Shown here: positions 1 through 8,681 of the stretch, piece by piece
How positions within the stretch are numbered: position 1 is the first letter of the stretch
Layout of the letters: each line of letters opens with the position of its first letter
Assembly: GCA_938015605.1 (NCBI GenBank)
Contig: CALLPO010000063.1
Span: forward strand, 1-22,933
Source: an uncultured Candidatus Altimarinota bacterium
GTDB lineage: Bacteria > Patescibacteriota > Gracilibacteria > BD1-5 > UBA6164
Direction of reading: 5' to 3'
DNA: 22,933 nucleotides
Notes under the pieces: model-generated
Database searches by the model: none
The model's input: only the letters and a program-made list of their open reading frames with translations
What the model was told of the DNA's origin: nothing
Program-made: the position numbers and the translations under genes

Positions 1-848
1 ACACCTGGTTGATATATATGTGTTTTTGTATGATTTATCCATGTAATATTAAGTTTATCTTCTGCCTGTTTTTGCTTTAGCCATTCAAAATCTTGAGAGT
101 GTCAATCTATCCAAGCTTGGGTTATAGCAATTCATACATTATTTCTTGATTGATTTTCTAATTTTATAAAAAGATCTTTTTCAAATCAATGTTTTGAAGA
201 TGGACAGAAATCAGCTGTGATGTATTGATTAGAGTCAGAAGTGTTTGTACTGCTATGGAGTCAGTAGTTTTGATGTGATTCTTTTGATTTAATGCTTTGA
301 TTAATAAGACCATCTTGATGTTTTTTGTATTCTGAATATTGATAAATCTCTCAGTAGGGTTCATATATTTCTATATTTGAAGCGTTGATAATTGATGTTG
401 TAAAATCTTTTCAATTAAGGACTAGATATTTTTTTATGTTATTTTGTGTGAAACTTCTTATTGTAAAATAAGTAACTCAATTAAGGCTAAATTCATTATT
501 TGTCACTTGATAATCTGTAACTATTCATTCACCTTTGGGCATAATGATAGTATTTGTATTTGATTCTTCAAGCTCTATAATGTATTGTTTAAATTGTTGT
601 ATTATATGATTAATTAAATCAGAATTATTAGGATGAGTTATAAGATACAATCATAGTCTATCCATAATCCTTTCAGTAACATCTATCCTTTTTTGATGAG
701 AATAATTTTTATTTTGGCTAATCTGTTGAGTGATTCTCTTAATTTTTTCATCAAGAAGTTTATAATTATTTTTAGCTTGTATTCATTGAAATGTTGTGAA
801 AACAACTATAACTCAAATAAGTAGAATTTTTTGTAAGATTTGTAACAT
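1..848 (-). CDS. Polysaccharide deacetylase-like (NodB-fold) exported protein, 3' end cut by window
   Basis: With TGA read as Gly, 282 codons are visible from the ATG at 848 to the window edge; the C-terminus is missing. Residues 5-21 form a hydrophobic N-terminal signal or anchor. The middle (about 30-205) is charged and not recognised. From residue 209 the sequence follows the start of a carbohydrate esterase family 4 / NodB domain: motif 1 reads TADFCPS (D213, F214) where many members have TFDDxPS, and motif 2 reads HTKTH (H273, H277), the metal-binding H-S/T-xx-H. Known enzymes of this fold remove acetyl groups from peptidoglycan or other glycans outside the membrane, so a wall-glycan role is inferred. 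The second Asp of motif 1 is replaced by Phe, so activity is uncertain. A hairpin just upstream separates it from the SulP gene on the same strand. Confidence 0.7.
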
Positions 849-867
849 ATGCTTATAATTAAATCAT

Positions 868-897
868 AAAAAAGATACTAATATATGTTAGTATCTT
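868..897 (-). terminator. Intrinsic terminator after the SulP gene
   Basis: An 8-bp stem (GATACTAA at 874-881 with TTAGTATC at 888-895) and a 6-base loop are followed on the minus strand by a run of six T (868-873). It lies 36 bases past the SulP stop codon and before the deacetylase-like gene. Confidence 0.75.
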
Positions 898-932
898 ATC
901 CTTATTTTAAGCTAAATCAATTTTATTTTATT

Positions 933-2798
933 CTATTCTCTCATATATTTTTTCAGGATATACTTCTCTAATTTTCTATCTTTTTCAGCTGTTTTATCTG
1001 GTTGATATTCTTCAAGATTTTTTGTTTTGGTTTTATCTCAATCTTTTTTATCAATATGTTCAATTGCATCCTCTATTCTGATAAATATATTTTTCTTTCA
1101 AAAATGCTTAATGAATCATGCTTTATAAAGTTTTTGTAAAACTTTTACTCTGATACTTGTTAAATACACTTTTGTAGATGATCATTGAAGATCTTCAACC
1201 AAGTCCTTAAGCATTTCGAGTCATGAAGAATCTATATTTGAAATCCATTCCATATCAATAATTATATATTTGAGATTTTTTTTCTTAGAAATATATTCAA
1301 GAACTTTAGATTCAAAGTACCCAGAATTTGCAAAGTAAAGAGATGAATCAAAACGAAATACACTAATATGTTTACTTGTTTTTAAACCAAACCTTTTGGC
1401 ATCTCTGTATAGTCAATCTTTAAACATTCAGACCTCAGAAAACCTAGGTCTCATTGATCTATATATATAAAACATAAGTGAAAGTACTATTCATGTTAAT
1501 ATTCATAGTTCTATAGATGGTGTTAAACTAAGAGTGACTATAAAAGTTACTATTCAAACAATTCAATCATGTTTTTCTACCTTCCACGCAGTGATCAGTG
1601 GTTTAAACTTGATTAAATCAAATACTGATACTATAATAATAGCAGATAGTGTAGCAATTGGTAAATAGTATAATAGATCAAGTAAAAAGAGTATTGTTAT
1701 TCATACAATAAGACCTGTTACAATTGAGGAAAATCATGTTTTTGCTCAAGCTTTTAAATTAACAGCAGTTTTACTAAAACTTCATGCTACTCACATTCAT
1801 CCAAATAATCAAGAAGAGATATTAGCTATTCATTGACCAATCAATTCTCTATTAGCTCATACTCTTTGTTTGGTCTTTGCTCAAACAAATTTAGCTACAC
1901 TGATTGATGCTGTAAATCAAATAAGGGCAATGATTAAAGCATACATTGCTAGATGTTTGATAATTTTGATGTTTCAACTTATTGTTTCTTCTTTAAACAC
2001 TTCTTCACTCATAAAGGGGAGTGAAAAATATGGTAATCATCAATCAATTTTTCTGACAATATCTACACTTTGTACAAAAGATTTTGTGCTGTCTAGATTA
2101 AATAAAGATGCAGTTGTTATTATTGAAATAACTATAAGTACAAGAACTCTTGGAATTTTAGGAACAAATTTTTTCATTAAAATAAGTACAAGCATAGAGG
2201 ATATTCAGATGATCAGAGTTGCAATATCAGTATCTGAAATTATATTTCAAAAAATCTGATAAATATAATCAATATAATGACTAAAGTTAGTTGGCTTTAA
2301 TACTCAGAAAATCTTTGGAAGTTGGGAAATAATCGTGATGATAGCTACTGCATTTGTGAAACCAGTTATTACAGGGTGAGATAGAAATTCAACAATAATT
2401 CAACCTCTAATCAGTCAGAGAAATATATAGAATATTCAAATAAATAATGCAAGAATTGAAGCATAAGCAATATAACCAGCTGTTCAGGTAATTGCTATTG
2501 GAGCTAGAGCAGTTGCTGTCATGAGGGAAACAATAGTGACAGGTCATGTTGACATTTGCCTACTTGATCCAAATAATGCAGCCATAATCACAGGAATAAA
2601 GGCAGTATAGAGTCATACTTCAAGTGGAAGTTCTGCCAGTTTTGCATAAGCCATTGATTGTGGCACAAGGATTAGAGCAACTGTAATTCAAGCTACTATA
2701 TCTGCTTTTAGTGTTTTTTTGTTTCTTAATTCTCATATCCATGTTAAAAAAGGAAAGATTCTATTTAATGTGAGATGATTTCTTTTCTTATTATTCAT
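933..2798 (-). CDS. SulP family inorganic anion transporter with C-terminal STAS domain
   Basis: The protein has 621 residues, the usual length for a SulP (SLC26-like) permease. The membrane part (about 30-445) has the family hallmarks: an N-terminal segment with PQSMAYA (46-52), and near 313-355 the stretch with VGANRELIGQG, a Gly-rich turn, GSFSKTAVN and GAKT. Residues 474-585 form a STAS domain with the NIDSSGLEML signature (521-530), followed by a Lys-rich tail. The family moves sulfate, bicarbonate or similar anions across the inner membrane by proton or sodium coupling or exchange; the substrate cannot be told here. The ATG at 2798 gives the expected short cytoplasmic lead. Its own promoter region contains an 18-base palindrome, and a hairpin follows the stop. 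It is transcribed in the same direction as the upstream baseplate-J-like gene but separated from it by a hairpin. Confidence 0.93.
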
Positions 2799-2814
2799 GA
2801 GTTTCACTAAAGGT

Positions 2815-2832
2815 ATACTATATTTATAGTAT
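2815..2832. promoter_or_regulatory. Palindrome in the SulP promoter region, possible operator
   Basis: ATACTATA, two bases, TATAGTAT: a perfect 8+8 inverted repeat 17 bases upstream of the SulP start codon. On the minus strand it contains TATAAA, a plausible -10. Either an operator overlapping the -10 or a chance AT palindrome; there is no further evidence. Confidence 0.35.
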
Positions 2833-2855
2833 CATATAGGTGATTTTTTTTCAAA

Positions 2856-2891
2856 TTATAAAGGTATTAGATTAATCTAATACTTTTATAA
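2856..2891 (-). terminator. 36-base palindrome at the 3' end of the baseplate-J-like gene
   Basis: Two 18-base arms pair throughout (one G-T wobble at 2863/2884) with no real loop. The stop codon of the minus-strand gene (2872-2874) sits at its centre. The following minus-strand bases are AT-rich but do not form a clean T-run, so termination rather than another role (3'-end protection, protein binding) is a guess. Confidence 0.5.
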
Positions 2892-4569
2892 TTATATTAT
2901 CAGGAATTTTTGATATTGTTTTAAGAAAAAAGGGTTGAACTCTTATATTAACATTATTAATTTGTGGTAAATTCACTAGATAATCTTCTGCATCAACTAT
3001 GTTGGTTCAAGTGATTGAACTTTTTAATTTATGACTAAAGTAGTTATCTTGATTTTCAAAATTTTTAGAAATATAGTATTCAATTTCGGTTGTTGCCTTT
3101 ATTTTTAAAGGAGTAGATAATTCTTGTAGGTATTTATATTTACCATTTCTAAGTACTAAATCATTTCTAGAAATTATATGAGAAACTCTTAATGATTTTG
3201 GGTTAATAGAATCAATTTTTTCACTCCCTAATATACTTCCATCATTAATAATTTGTTTAAGTTTAGATCTAAGAATTTCAGTATTATAAGAATATGCAAT
3301 AACATTTATACTACCAGAAATCTCAAAATTTTCTCGTTCATCTCATGCTTTAATGTATTCAGGAATAACTACATTATAATTAGAAAATTTGTATATATTG
3401 TCAACTGGTAATATATCTAATTGAACATTATTATTATTATTTTCTTCATTAATAAGAGATTTAATTTTTTTTATACTTGCTTGTTCTAATATATCTTTCA
3501 TTGCAATTTCGGCATTATCAATATCTTCTTGCTTAATTACTTTAATAAAATCATTTGTTCATCCTTCAAAGTTAGTAAGGGTTTTTGCAAAAATTTTACT
3601 TTTATCTTCTCATAATTTTGGTATTGTTAATAAAATGTCTTTTTCTACATTTGATTCTTCTCATGAATAATTTCAGTTAAGGAGTTTGATTTTAGAATGT
3701 AAGATTTGAGTAACGCTACCAGGAGTAAGCTTTCATGATTTATTAATTGTTGCTGAAGGTATTTTAATTTCATTTAAATTTTTAAACTGTATTCAGTCTT
3801 TAGTCTGGAATGTAGTATTTTTTAATAAACTAACTTCATTGGGGAAAAGATTGTAAATGGTAACTTCTCATTTTGCTATATTATTGTTTTTTTGTTTAAT
3901 TCAACTTGAGGAAAAAGTATTTTTAATAAATATTTTTTCACTAATTTTATTTAAAGGTATTTCATTGTTTTTTAAAACTTCATTTTCAATAAGTGATGGA
4001 ATGGCTTCAACATATGTATAATTTCTTGATTTTGTTTTAACACTTATTTCTGGAGTTATTTCTATATATGTTTTATTAATAGCAAAATAAAAGATATATA
4101 CTAATAGTGCAATAATAATAATTGATATTGAAACCAAAAACATAAATATATTTTTATGTAAAAACCTATGTTTGTTTCTTGAGTAGTTTATTGAATTAAT
4201 TTTTTTATTTGACTGAATACCTCACTTTAATGTTCAAAAGAATTTTTTAATTTCATAAATACTATACTCAATAAAACTGTAATTTTCCTTAATTATATTT
4301 TGTGATTCAGAATCAAAGAAATCTTTTAATTCATGTTTATTCTTTCAGTATTTTATTCATAAGAGCTTTCATATTTTTTTACTAGTTTTGTCATTTGTAA
4401 GAATAAGAAGTTTTTTCTTTCTAAGTTTTGTTTGAATAATTTTTAATGATAAATAATTATGTAAAACTGGATGTCAAAAAGGAAACTGAAGTACAATTTC
4501 TTGTTTATCAGAATCAGATATTTTTGTTAAAATATCAACTATTGAATCACTCTTATCTATTTGTATCAT
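2872..4569 (-). CDS. Baseplate-J-like / CPR-type single-pass membrane protein with large outer domain
   Basis: The 565-residue protein has three parts. Residues 1-75 are a small alpha/beta region in which an 'EIVLQFPFG' strand, a helix and 'KKLLILTND' follow one another. A Lys-rich linker leads to one membrane helix (about 142-163). A large, mostly beta exported region runs from about 165 to the end. This order (short cytoplasmic Rossmann-like part, helix, outer domain starting with an 'ITPE' strand, a 'GEVTIYN' strand and a PGSV-type turn) is what I recall for proteins annotated as baseplate J-like in CPR genomes; their role is unknown. The ATG at 4569 is the start of the frame as drawn and leaves 78 bases to the divergent MutS-like gene. 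Function is not assigned; a surface-structure role is inferred from topology. Confidence 0.6.
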
Positions 4570-4588
4570 TCTTGATATTTAAAACATA

Positions 4589-4616
4589 TTGTTATTTTTT
4601 GTATTTCATATAGAAT
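4589..4616 (+). promoter_or_regulatory. Candidate promoter of the MutS-like gene
   Basis: TTGTTA (4589-4594), 16 bases, TAGAAT (4611-4616), giving a leader of about 25 bases before the ATG at 4648. It lies in the 78-base divergent gap. Confidence 0.4.
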
Positions 4617-4647
4617 ATGTAAAAATATAACTTTTTCAAGCAATATT

Positions 4648-6021
4648 ATGCAAAAAATTTTAGAACTTATTAATCTTCTTGAAGATTCTATTCAAGAAGA
4701 CCCTAATCAACTCATTACTGCTTGATGAATTATTAAAGATGGTTATGATAATGAAATTGATCAATATAGAGAAGTTGTTAATAATTGAAAAAATTGGTTA
4801 GCATCTTATCAAGAAAAACTTATACAAACCTCATGAATTTCTAAATTAAGAATAAAATATACAAATGCTTCAGGTTATTTTATTGAAGTTTCTAAAACTC
4901 AAATCTCAAATGTTCCAGATGATTTTATACATAAACAAAGCTTAGTAAATGCTTCAAGGTTTGTAACTCTAGAATTAAAAGAATTTGAGACTAAACTTTT
5001 AGAATGAGAATCAAGTTTAGCAAATCTAGAATATGAGCATTTTTTAATAGTTAGGGATAAGGTCCTTGATCATTTTGAGGACATCAAGACACTATCATAC
5101 AAAGCTTGATACATTGATTTTTGAACATGATTATCAGATATAGCTTATAATAATAATTATTGTAGACCAGAAATTTCAAATAAATATTCTATTAATATAA
5201 CAAGTGGGAGGCATCCAGTTATTGAAGAGATTGAAAAAGATTTTATAAGTAATGACCTATCACTTAATTCAAAAGACTATATTCATACAATTACTTGACC
5301 TAACATGTGATGAAAATCAACTTTTCTTAGGCAAAACGCCCTTATTGTTTTATTAGCACACTGTTGAAGTTTTGTTCCAGCAAAAACTGCTCAAGTTCCT
5401 TTAGTTGATAAGCTTTTTTCTAGAGTTGGTGCAACTGATAATCTCTATTTATGACAATCCACATTTATGGTTGAGATGCAAGAAGTTGCTCATATTTTAA
5501 ATAATTCAACTAAAAATAGCTTTGTTATTATTGATGAAGTTTGAAGGGGTACTTCAACATATGATTGAATGAGTTTAGCATGGGCAATTCTTAAGGAAAA
5601 CCATGACTCCATTAAAGCTAAAACTCTTTTTGCAACACATTATCATGAGTTAGTTGATGAGTCTAAAAAATTAAAAGGAGTTGAAAATTTTTCAGTGGCA
5701 GTATGAGAAAACCAGGATAATATAGTTTTCTTAAGAAAAATTATTCCATGATGAATGAAGAAAAGTTACTGAATAGAGGTTGCAAAACTAGCATGAGTTC
5801 CTCAGAATGTAATTAATAGCGCACAAGAAATGTTAAGAGTCTTAGAAAAATCAAATACAAGCCAATTGTCATTATGAGAATTGCAGTGAAATACAAAAGT
5901 GGTTATTCAAAAAATACAAAAAAAATCATTAGTAGAGGAGGAGTTATCTTCTATAGATATAAATTCTGTGACACCTATGGAATCTTTAAATATTCTGCAT
6001 AAACTTATAAAGAAACTTTAA
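4648..6021 (+). CDS. mutS: MutS-type ATPase lacking mismatch-recognition and connector domains
   Basis: 457 residues that align by eye with only the C-terminal half of MutS (about 850 residues in E. coli). The N-terminus falls at the end of the lever domain ('GGIIKDGYDNEIDQYR', 26-41). It is followed by the clamp (about 65-140), the rest of the core, and a complete ABC-type ATPase: Walker A GPNMGGKST (217-225), the STFMVEM segment (271-277), Walker B VIIDE (293-297), signature-like GRGTST (299-304) and the H-loop ATHYHE (329-334), then the helix-turn-helix dimer region (about 368-400). The Phe-x-Glu mismatch-reading domain I and connector domain II are absent, and no upstream frame in the 78-base gap could supply them. 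It is MutS1-like, not MutS2: there is no Smr domain. Either the N-terminal half is a separate gene elsewhere or this paralogue does a non-mismatch job. Both Walker A glycines 221-222 are TGA codons. Confidence 0.9.
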
Positions 6022-6105
6022 CTTTATTTAAATAAAATTAACTAAAATTGTTATTTAATTATATTTTTAGAGTTTTTTTACATATATTTATTAGATTAAT
6101 CTTTT

Positions 6106-6140
6106 AAGATAAGAGGTAAGTAATTGACTTATCTTTTTTT
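6106..6140 (+). terminator. Intrinsic terminator downstream of the MutS-like gene
   Basis: AAGATAAG (6106-6113) pairs with CTTATCTT (6128-6135) across a 14-base loop and runs into a T-tract (6134-6140). It is 85 bases past the stop codon, so the transcript would carry a long 3' tail. Confidence 0.6.
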
Positions 6141-6281
6141 ATTTTTATCAGAAAACTAATTATATAACTAATAACTTTTTTATTATACTTAACTTAGTTA
6201 TAAATATGTTTTTATAGTTTTTTTTTGGTATTTTTATGAGTTTTTTGCTTTTAAATAGGGAATAGTAGCTTATAAAAAGAT

Positions 6282-6356
6282 TTGCAAATGTAGGAAAAAT
6301 TATTATAAATGTAATAATTATATGTCAATTTACAATGACATCTTTTATATTATAAT
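6282..6356 (+). promoter_or_regulatory. Two candidate promoters for the SH3-repeat gene
   Basis: P1: TTGCAA (6282-6287), 16 bases, TATAAA (6304-6309), leader about 50 bases. P2: TTTACA (6329-6334), 16 bases, TATAAT (6351-6356), which would start transcription only 3-4 bases before the ATG at 6367, so close to leaderless. No Shine-Dalgarno sequence precedes the start codon. Confidence 0.45.
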
Positions 6357-6366
6357 TATTGAAAAC

Positions 6367-7746
6367 ATGAACTTTATTATTAGAAATCTAGGATGGATAC
6401 TACTTATTATATTTTTTGTTTTTATGTTATATCTCATTTCAAACCAAAATAATACAAAAGATGTAAATACTCTTACTTGAACATGAGTTGCCATTGAACA
6501 ATCTGAATTAGTTGAAGAAATTGTTGAAAATAAAGAGGAAGAAACTGGTGAAGAACCTATGGTTGAAATTAAGAAAGAAGTTGAACCAATTGTTGAAGAA
6601 AAAGTAGAAGTTATTAAAATCACTGAAGGTACTTCAGATGTTTCTGATGAAAAAGATGTTCTAAATATTGTTGATGGTGAAGATACTTCTGCTGAGATTA
6701 ACTCACTTACTGAAATCACTTCTACTGGTGGAATGATGAATTCAATTAGAAATTTCTTTACAATCAAAAAAATTGAAACTTCAACAGGTACAACTCTAAC
6801 ATGATCAGTTTGAGTAGATGAAGAGTTAATAGAAGAAGTTGAGAATGAATTAAGTACTACTTGAGAAGTTATTACTGAAGTAGAAGTTAAAGAAGAAATC
6901 AAAGAAGATACAAAAGACGTAATAGTTGCTATAAAAGAAATTGAACAAAAGAAAGAAGAAAGTAAAAGTCTATTTGATTTTGGATTCTGAAAAAAAGACG
7001 TTAAAGAAGAAATCAAAGAAGAAACAATAAATAAAGAGGAAGAAATTAACAAAGATTCTTCTAAAGAATGAGAAGACAATAAAAAAGAAATGAAAGAAGA
7101 TAAAACAGTAACATCAGAAAAAAAGAATGAAGTAAAATCTAGTGTTCAAGCAAGTGAAGATTCATTAGCTACATATGAAATTTGAGTTAAATCTATGTAT
7201 TTAAATAATGCATGGTTTACAAAAAGAACAGGTATTTTATATAAATGAGATACAGTTGAACAATTAACTGCTACTAATAAATATGGATGTTTTCAAGTAA
7301 AAGTTCTTTCTTCATCTAATGCAGTAAGTAATGGAAAAATTGCATGGGCTTGTGAATATTACATGGTTGGTCATCAAGCATCACTTTCTTCATACAAGAA
7401 AGCGGCAAATCAATACTATAATAATATGAATGCTAGATCAAATAAAGTAACTACTTATAAAACTACACACAAAGCTGCACCTAAGAAGACATCTATTGTT
7501 GCATCTAATCAATTAACATCTGTATCTAAGGTGTGAACAATGCATAGTGTAAAAACTCACTCACTTAAACTTAATAATGCAAGTTTTACGCAAACAGAAG
7601 CATATTTATTAAAAGGAGACAAAGTTGAACAAATTACTAATACTAATTCGTCTGGGTGTTTCAAAGTTTCTGTTTTTTCATCAAGTAATGCAAGTTGAAA
7701 TGCTAAAGGTAAGACAGGATGGGTATGTCAAAAATATTTAAAATAA
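6367..7746 (+). CDS. Membrane-anchored acidic-stalk protein with two SH3-like domains
   Basis: 459 residues. A hydrophobic segment (5-24) near the N-terminus is most simply a single anchor with the rest outside. Residues 45-260 are a Glu/Lys/Val-rich, low-complexity acidic stalk. The C-terminus holds two related domains (about 269-332 and 395-459). Each starts with a Lys-x-x-x-Leu-Asn-Asn stretch, has a Lys-Gly-Asp turn and a 'Val-Glu-Gln' strand, then Gly-Cys-Phe, Ser-Ser-Ser/Ser-Ser-Asn-Ala and a Trp-x-Cys ending: the layout of bacterial SH3 (SH3b) domains, which in known proteins often bind peptidoglycan or peptides. C308/C329 and C431/C454 occupy equivalent positions and may form a disulfide in each domain. 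A linker with basic and Tyr/Asn residues joins them. The gene stands alone, bounded by hairpins on both sides. The SH3 assignment is by pattern only; the partner is unknown. Confidence 0.75.
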
Positions 7747-7747
7747 A

Positions 7748-7776
7748 AAAAGAAATATGATAATTCATATTCTTAA
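7748..7776. terminator. Bidirectional terminator between convergent genes
   Basis: AGAAATATGA (7751-7760) pairs with TCATATTCTT (7765-7774) with one bulged base. Read on the minus strand it ends in a T-run (complement of 7744-7751), giving a strong terminator for the STAS gene; on the plus strand the T-tract is weaker and more distant. Confidence 0.65.
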
Positions 7777-7800
7777 TTAATTAAACTTTTTTAAAATTTA

Positions 7801-8151
7801 CTAATTCATTTCTGAAATTGCTTCAGCTTCTGTATCTACAGTTGGGATAATTGTTGTAATTCATACTAGTTCAAGTACATCCTTTACACCTTCATCACAG
7901 TCAGATATATACATTTCTCAGTCATTGTCTTCAATGTTAGAAAATACATCTGCAATGTAACCTATTGATTTAGAGTTTAAGTATTTTAAACCTTTCATAT
8001 TAAAAATAATTTTTTTATCTGAAAAATCTCAAATTTGTTCATACATATCTTTGAAAGTTTTATCAGCGTTTGTCTCATCTAATTCACCTGAGAATTCAAA
8101 TATAAGAATACTATTTTCTTCTCTTTTTGTAATTTCTACTAAAGTTTCCAT
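7801..8151 (-). CDS. Single-domain STAS protein (anti-sigma-factor-antagonist type)
   Basis: 116 residues, the size of SpoIIAA/RsbV-type STAS proteins. An N-terminal strand pair contains 'FEFSGELDETNAD' (18-30), then a helix, then 'KIIFNMKGLKYLNSKSIGYI' (47-66), where LNSKSIG takes the place of the usual D-S-S-G-L/I-G site. S60 and S62 lie where the phosphorylated Ser sits in the family. Relatives bind an anti-sigma factor or kinase and act as phosphorylation-controlled switches in the cytoplasm. No kinase, phosphatase or sigma factor is nearby, so the partner is unknown. It is divergent from tsaE; the ATG at 8151 is the only suitable start. A TTGCAA-17-TACAAT promoter match lies upstream (8190-8218). 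Confidence 0.8.
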
Positions 8152-8189
8152 ATTTGTTTTGTTATTTGTAAAATCCTTAATATAGTACT

Positions 8190-8218
8190 ATTGTATAGTA
8201 AGTTAAGAATTATTGCAA
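8190..8218 (-). promoter_or_regulatory. Candidate promoter of the STAS gene
   Basis: On the minus strand, TTGCAA (8218-8213), 17 bases, TACAAT (8195-8190), leader about 32 bases. The -35 hexamer is self-complementary; in the other direction no good -10 fits the tsaE start, though a TATAGT lies at 8223-8228, about 16 bases before that ATG. Confidence 0.4.
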
Positions 8219-8243
8219 ATATTATAGTAAAAAATTAATAGAC

Positions 8244-8642
8244 ATGAAAAAAAAGTATTTTTTAGATGAACTTAAATCTATAGAATTAACTTTAGATAAG
8301 CCATTAATAGTTTTTTTAAGGTGAGATTTATGATCTGGAAAAACAACATTATCTAAGCATATATTTACAAATATGTTATGAATTACTGATGAAATTACTT
8401 CTCCAACATATACTTATTACAATAAATATTGAGAAAACTATCATTTTGATCTCTATAGATTAGAAAGCTATGATGACTTTTTTGCTATTGGATGAGAGGA
8501 AATACTTGATAATAATACTTGAATAATAGTTATAGAATGGCCTGATATTATTGAAAAATATTACCAACCAGATATTGAGATTTTCTTAAACAAAACAGAG
8601 ATTTCTGATGAAAGGGAAATTGAAATATTAGAGAAAGCATAA
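8244..8642 (+). CDS. tsaE: tRNA threonylcarbamoyladenosine biosynthesis ATPase TsaE
   Basis: 132 residues, a little shorter than the usual 140-160. All family marks are present: Walker A GDLGSGKTT (27-35), SPTYTYYNKY (53-62, the SPTF-xxxxY motif), HFDLYRL (67-73) and IEWP (97-100). TsaE is the small ATPase that, with TsaB and TsaD, supports addition of threonylcarbamoyl to A37 of tRNAs reading ANN codons, in the cytoplasm. TsaB and TsaD are not in this window. Two of the three Walker A glycines are TGA codons, which independently supports code 25. The ATG at 8244 gives the normal short lead; no Shine-Dalgarno is visible. A strong hairpin terminator follows directly after the stop. Confidence 0.95.
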
Positions 8643-8672
8643 AAAAATAACTCATGGTGAGTTATTTTTTTT
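8643..8672. terminator. Bidirectional terminator between tsaE and the 7TM gene
   Basis: An A-rich arm ending ATAACTCA (to 8654), a 3-base loop, and TGAGTTAT (from 8658) followed by a T-run. The arms are flanked by A and T runs, so the hairpin works in both directions, starting one base after the tsaE stop and 10 bases past the convergent gene's stop. Confidence 0.85.
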
Positions 8673-8681
8673 GCTTAGATA

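Larger units (their letters stand above)
6022..6366. other. 345-base AT-rich gap between the MutS-like and SH3-repeat genes
   Basis: No open frame or RNA gene was recognised. It holds one hairpin terminator (about 6106-6140) and two alternative plus-strand promoter matches (6282-6309 and 6329-6356). The first roughly 80 bases and 6141-6280 show only T-rich low-complexity sequence. Confidence 0.5.

Noticed and set aside
1870..2259. Plus-strand open frame of 129 codons
   Set aside because: It lies antisense to the well-supported SulP membrane region and its hydrophobic translation mirrors that of the true gene.
4648..6021. MutS2 (Smr-type) as the identity of the truncated MutS
   Set aside because: The clamp and ATPase motifs follow MutS1 and there is no Smr domain; the protein ends soon after the dimerisation region.
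6345..7079. Minus-strand, Ser-rich open frame of 244 codons
   Set aside because: It is a shadow of the Glu/Lys-rich stalk on the plus strand: GAA/AAA-rich codons read backwards as TTC/TTT/TCT. The plus frame has a membrane segment, two repeated domains and a clean stop.
4648..7746. Genes broken by many frameshifts or nonsense mutations (pseudogenes)
   Set aside because: All apparent breaks are TGA codons at Gly positions. With code 25 every frame is intact and lengths fit the families.
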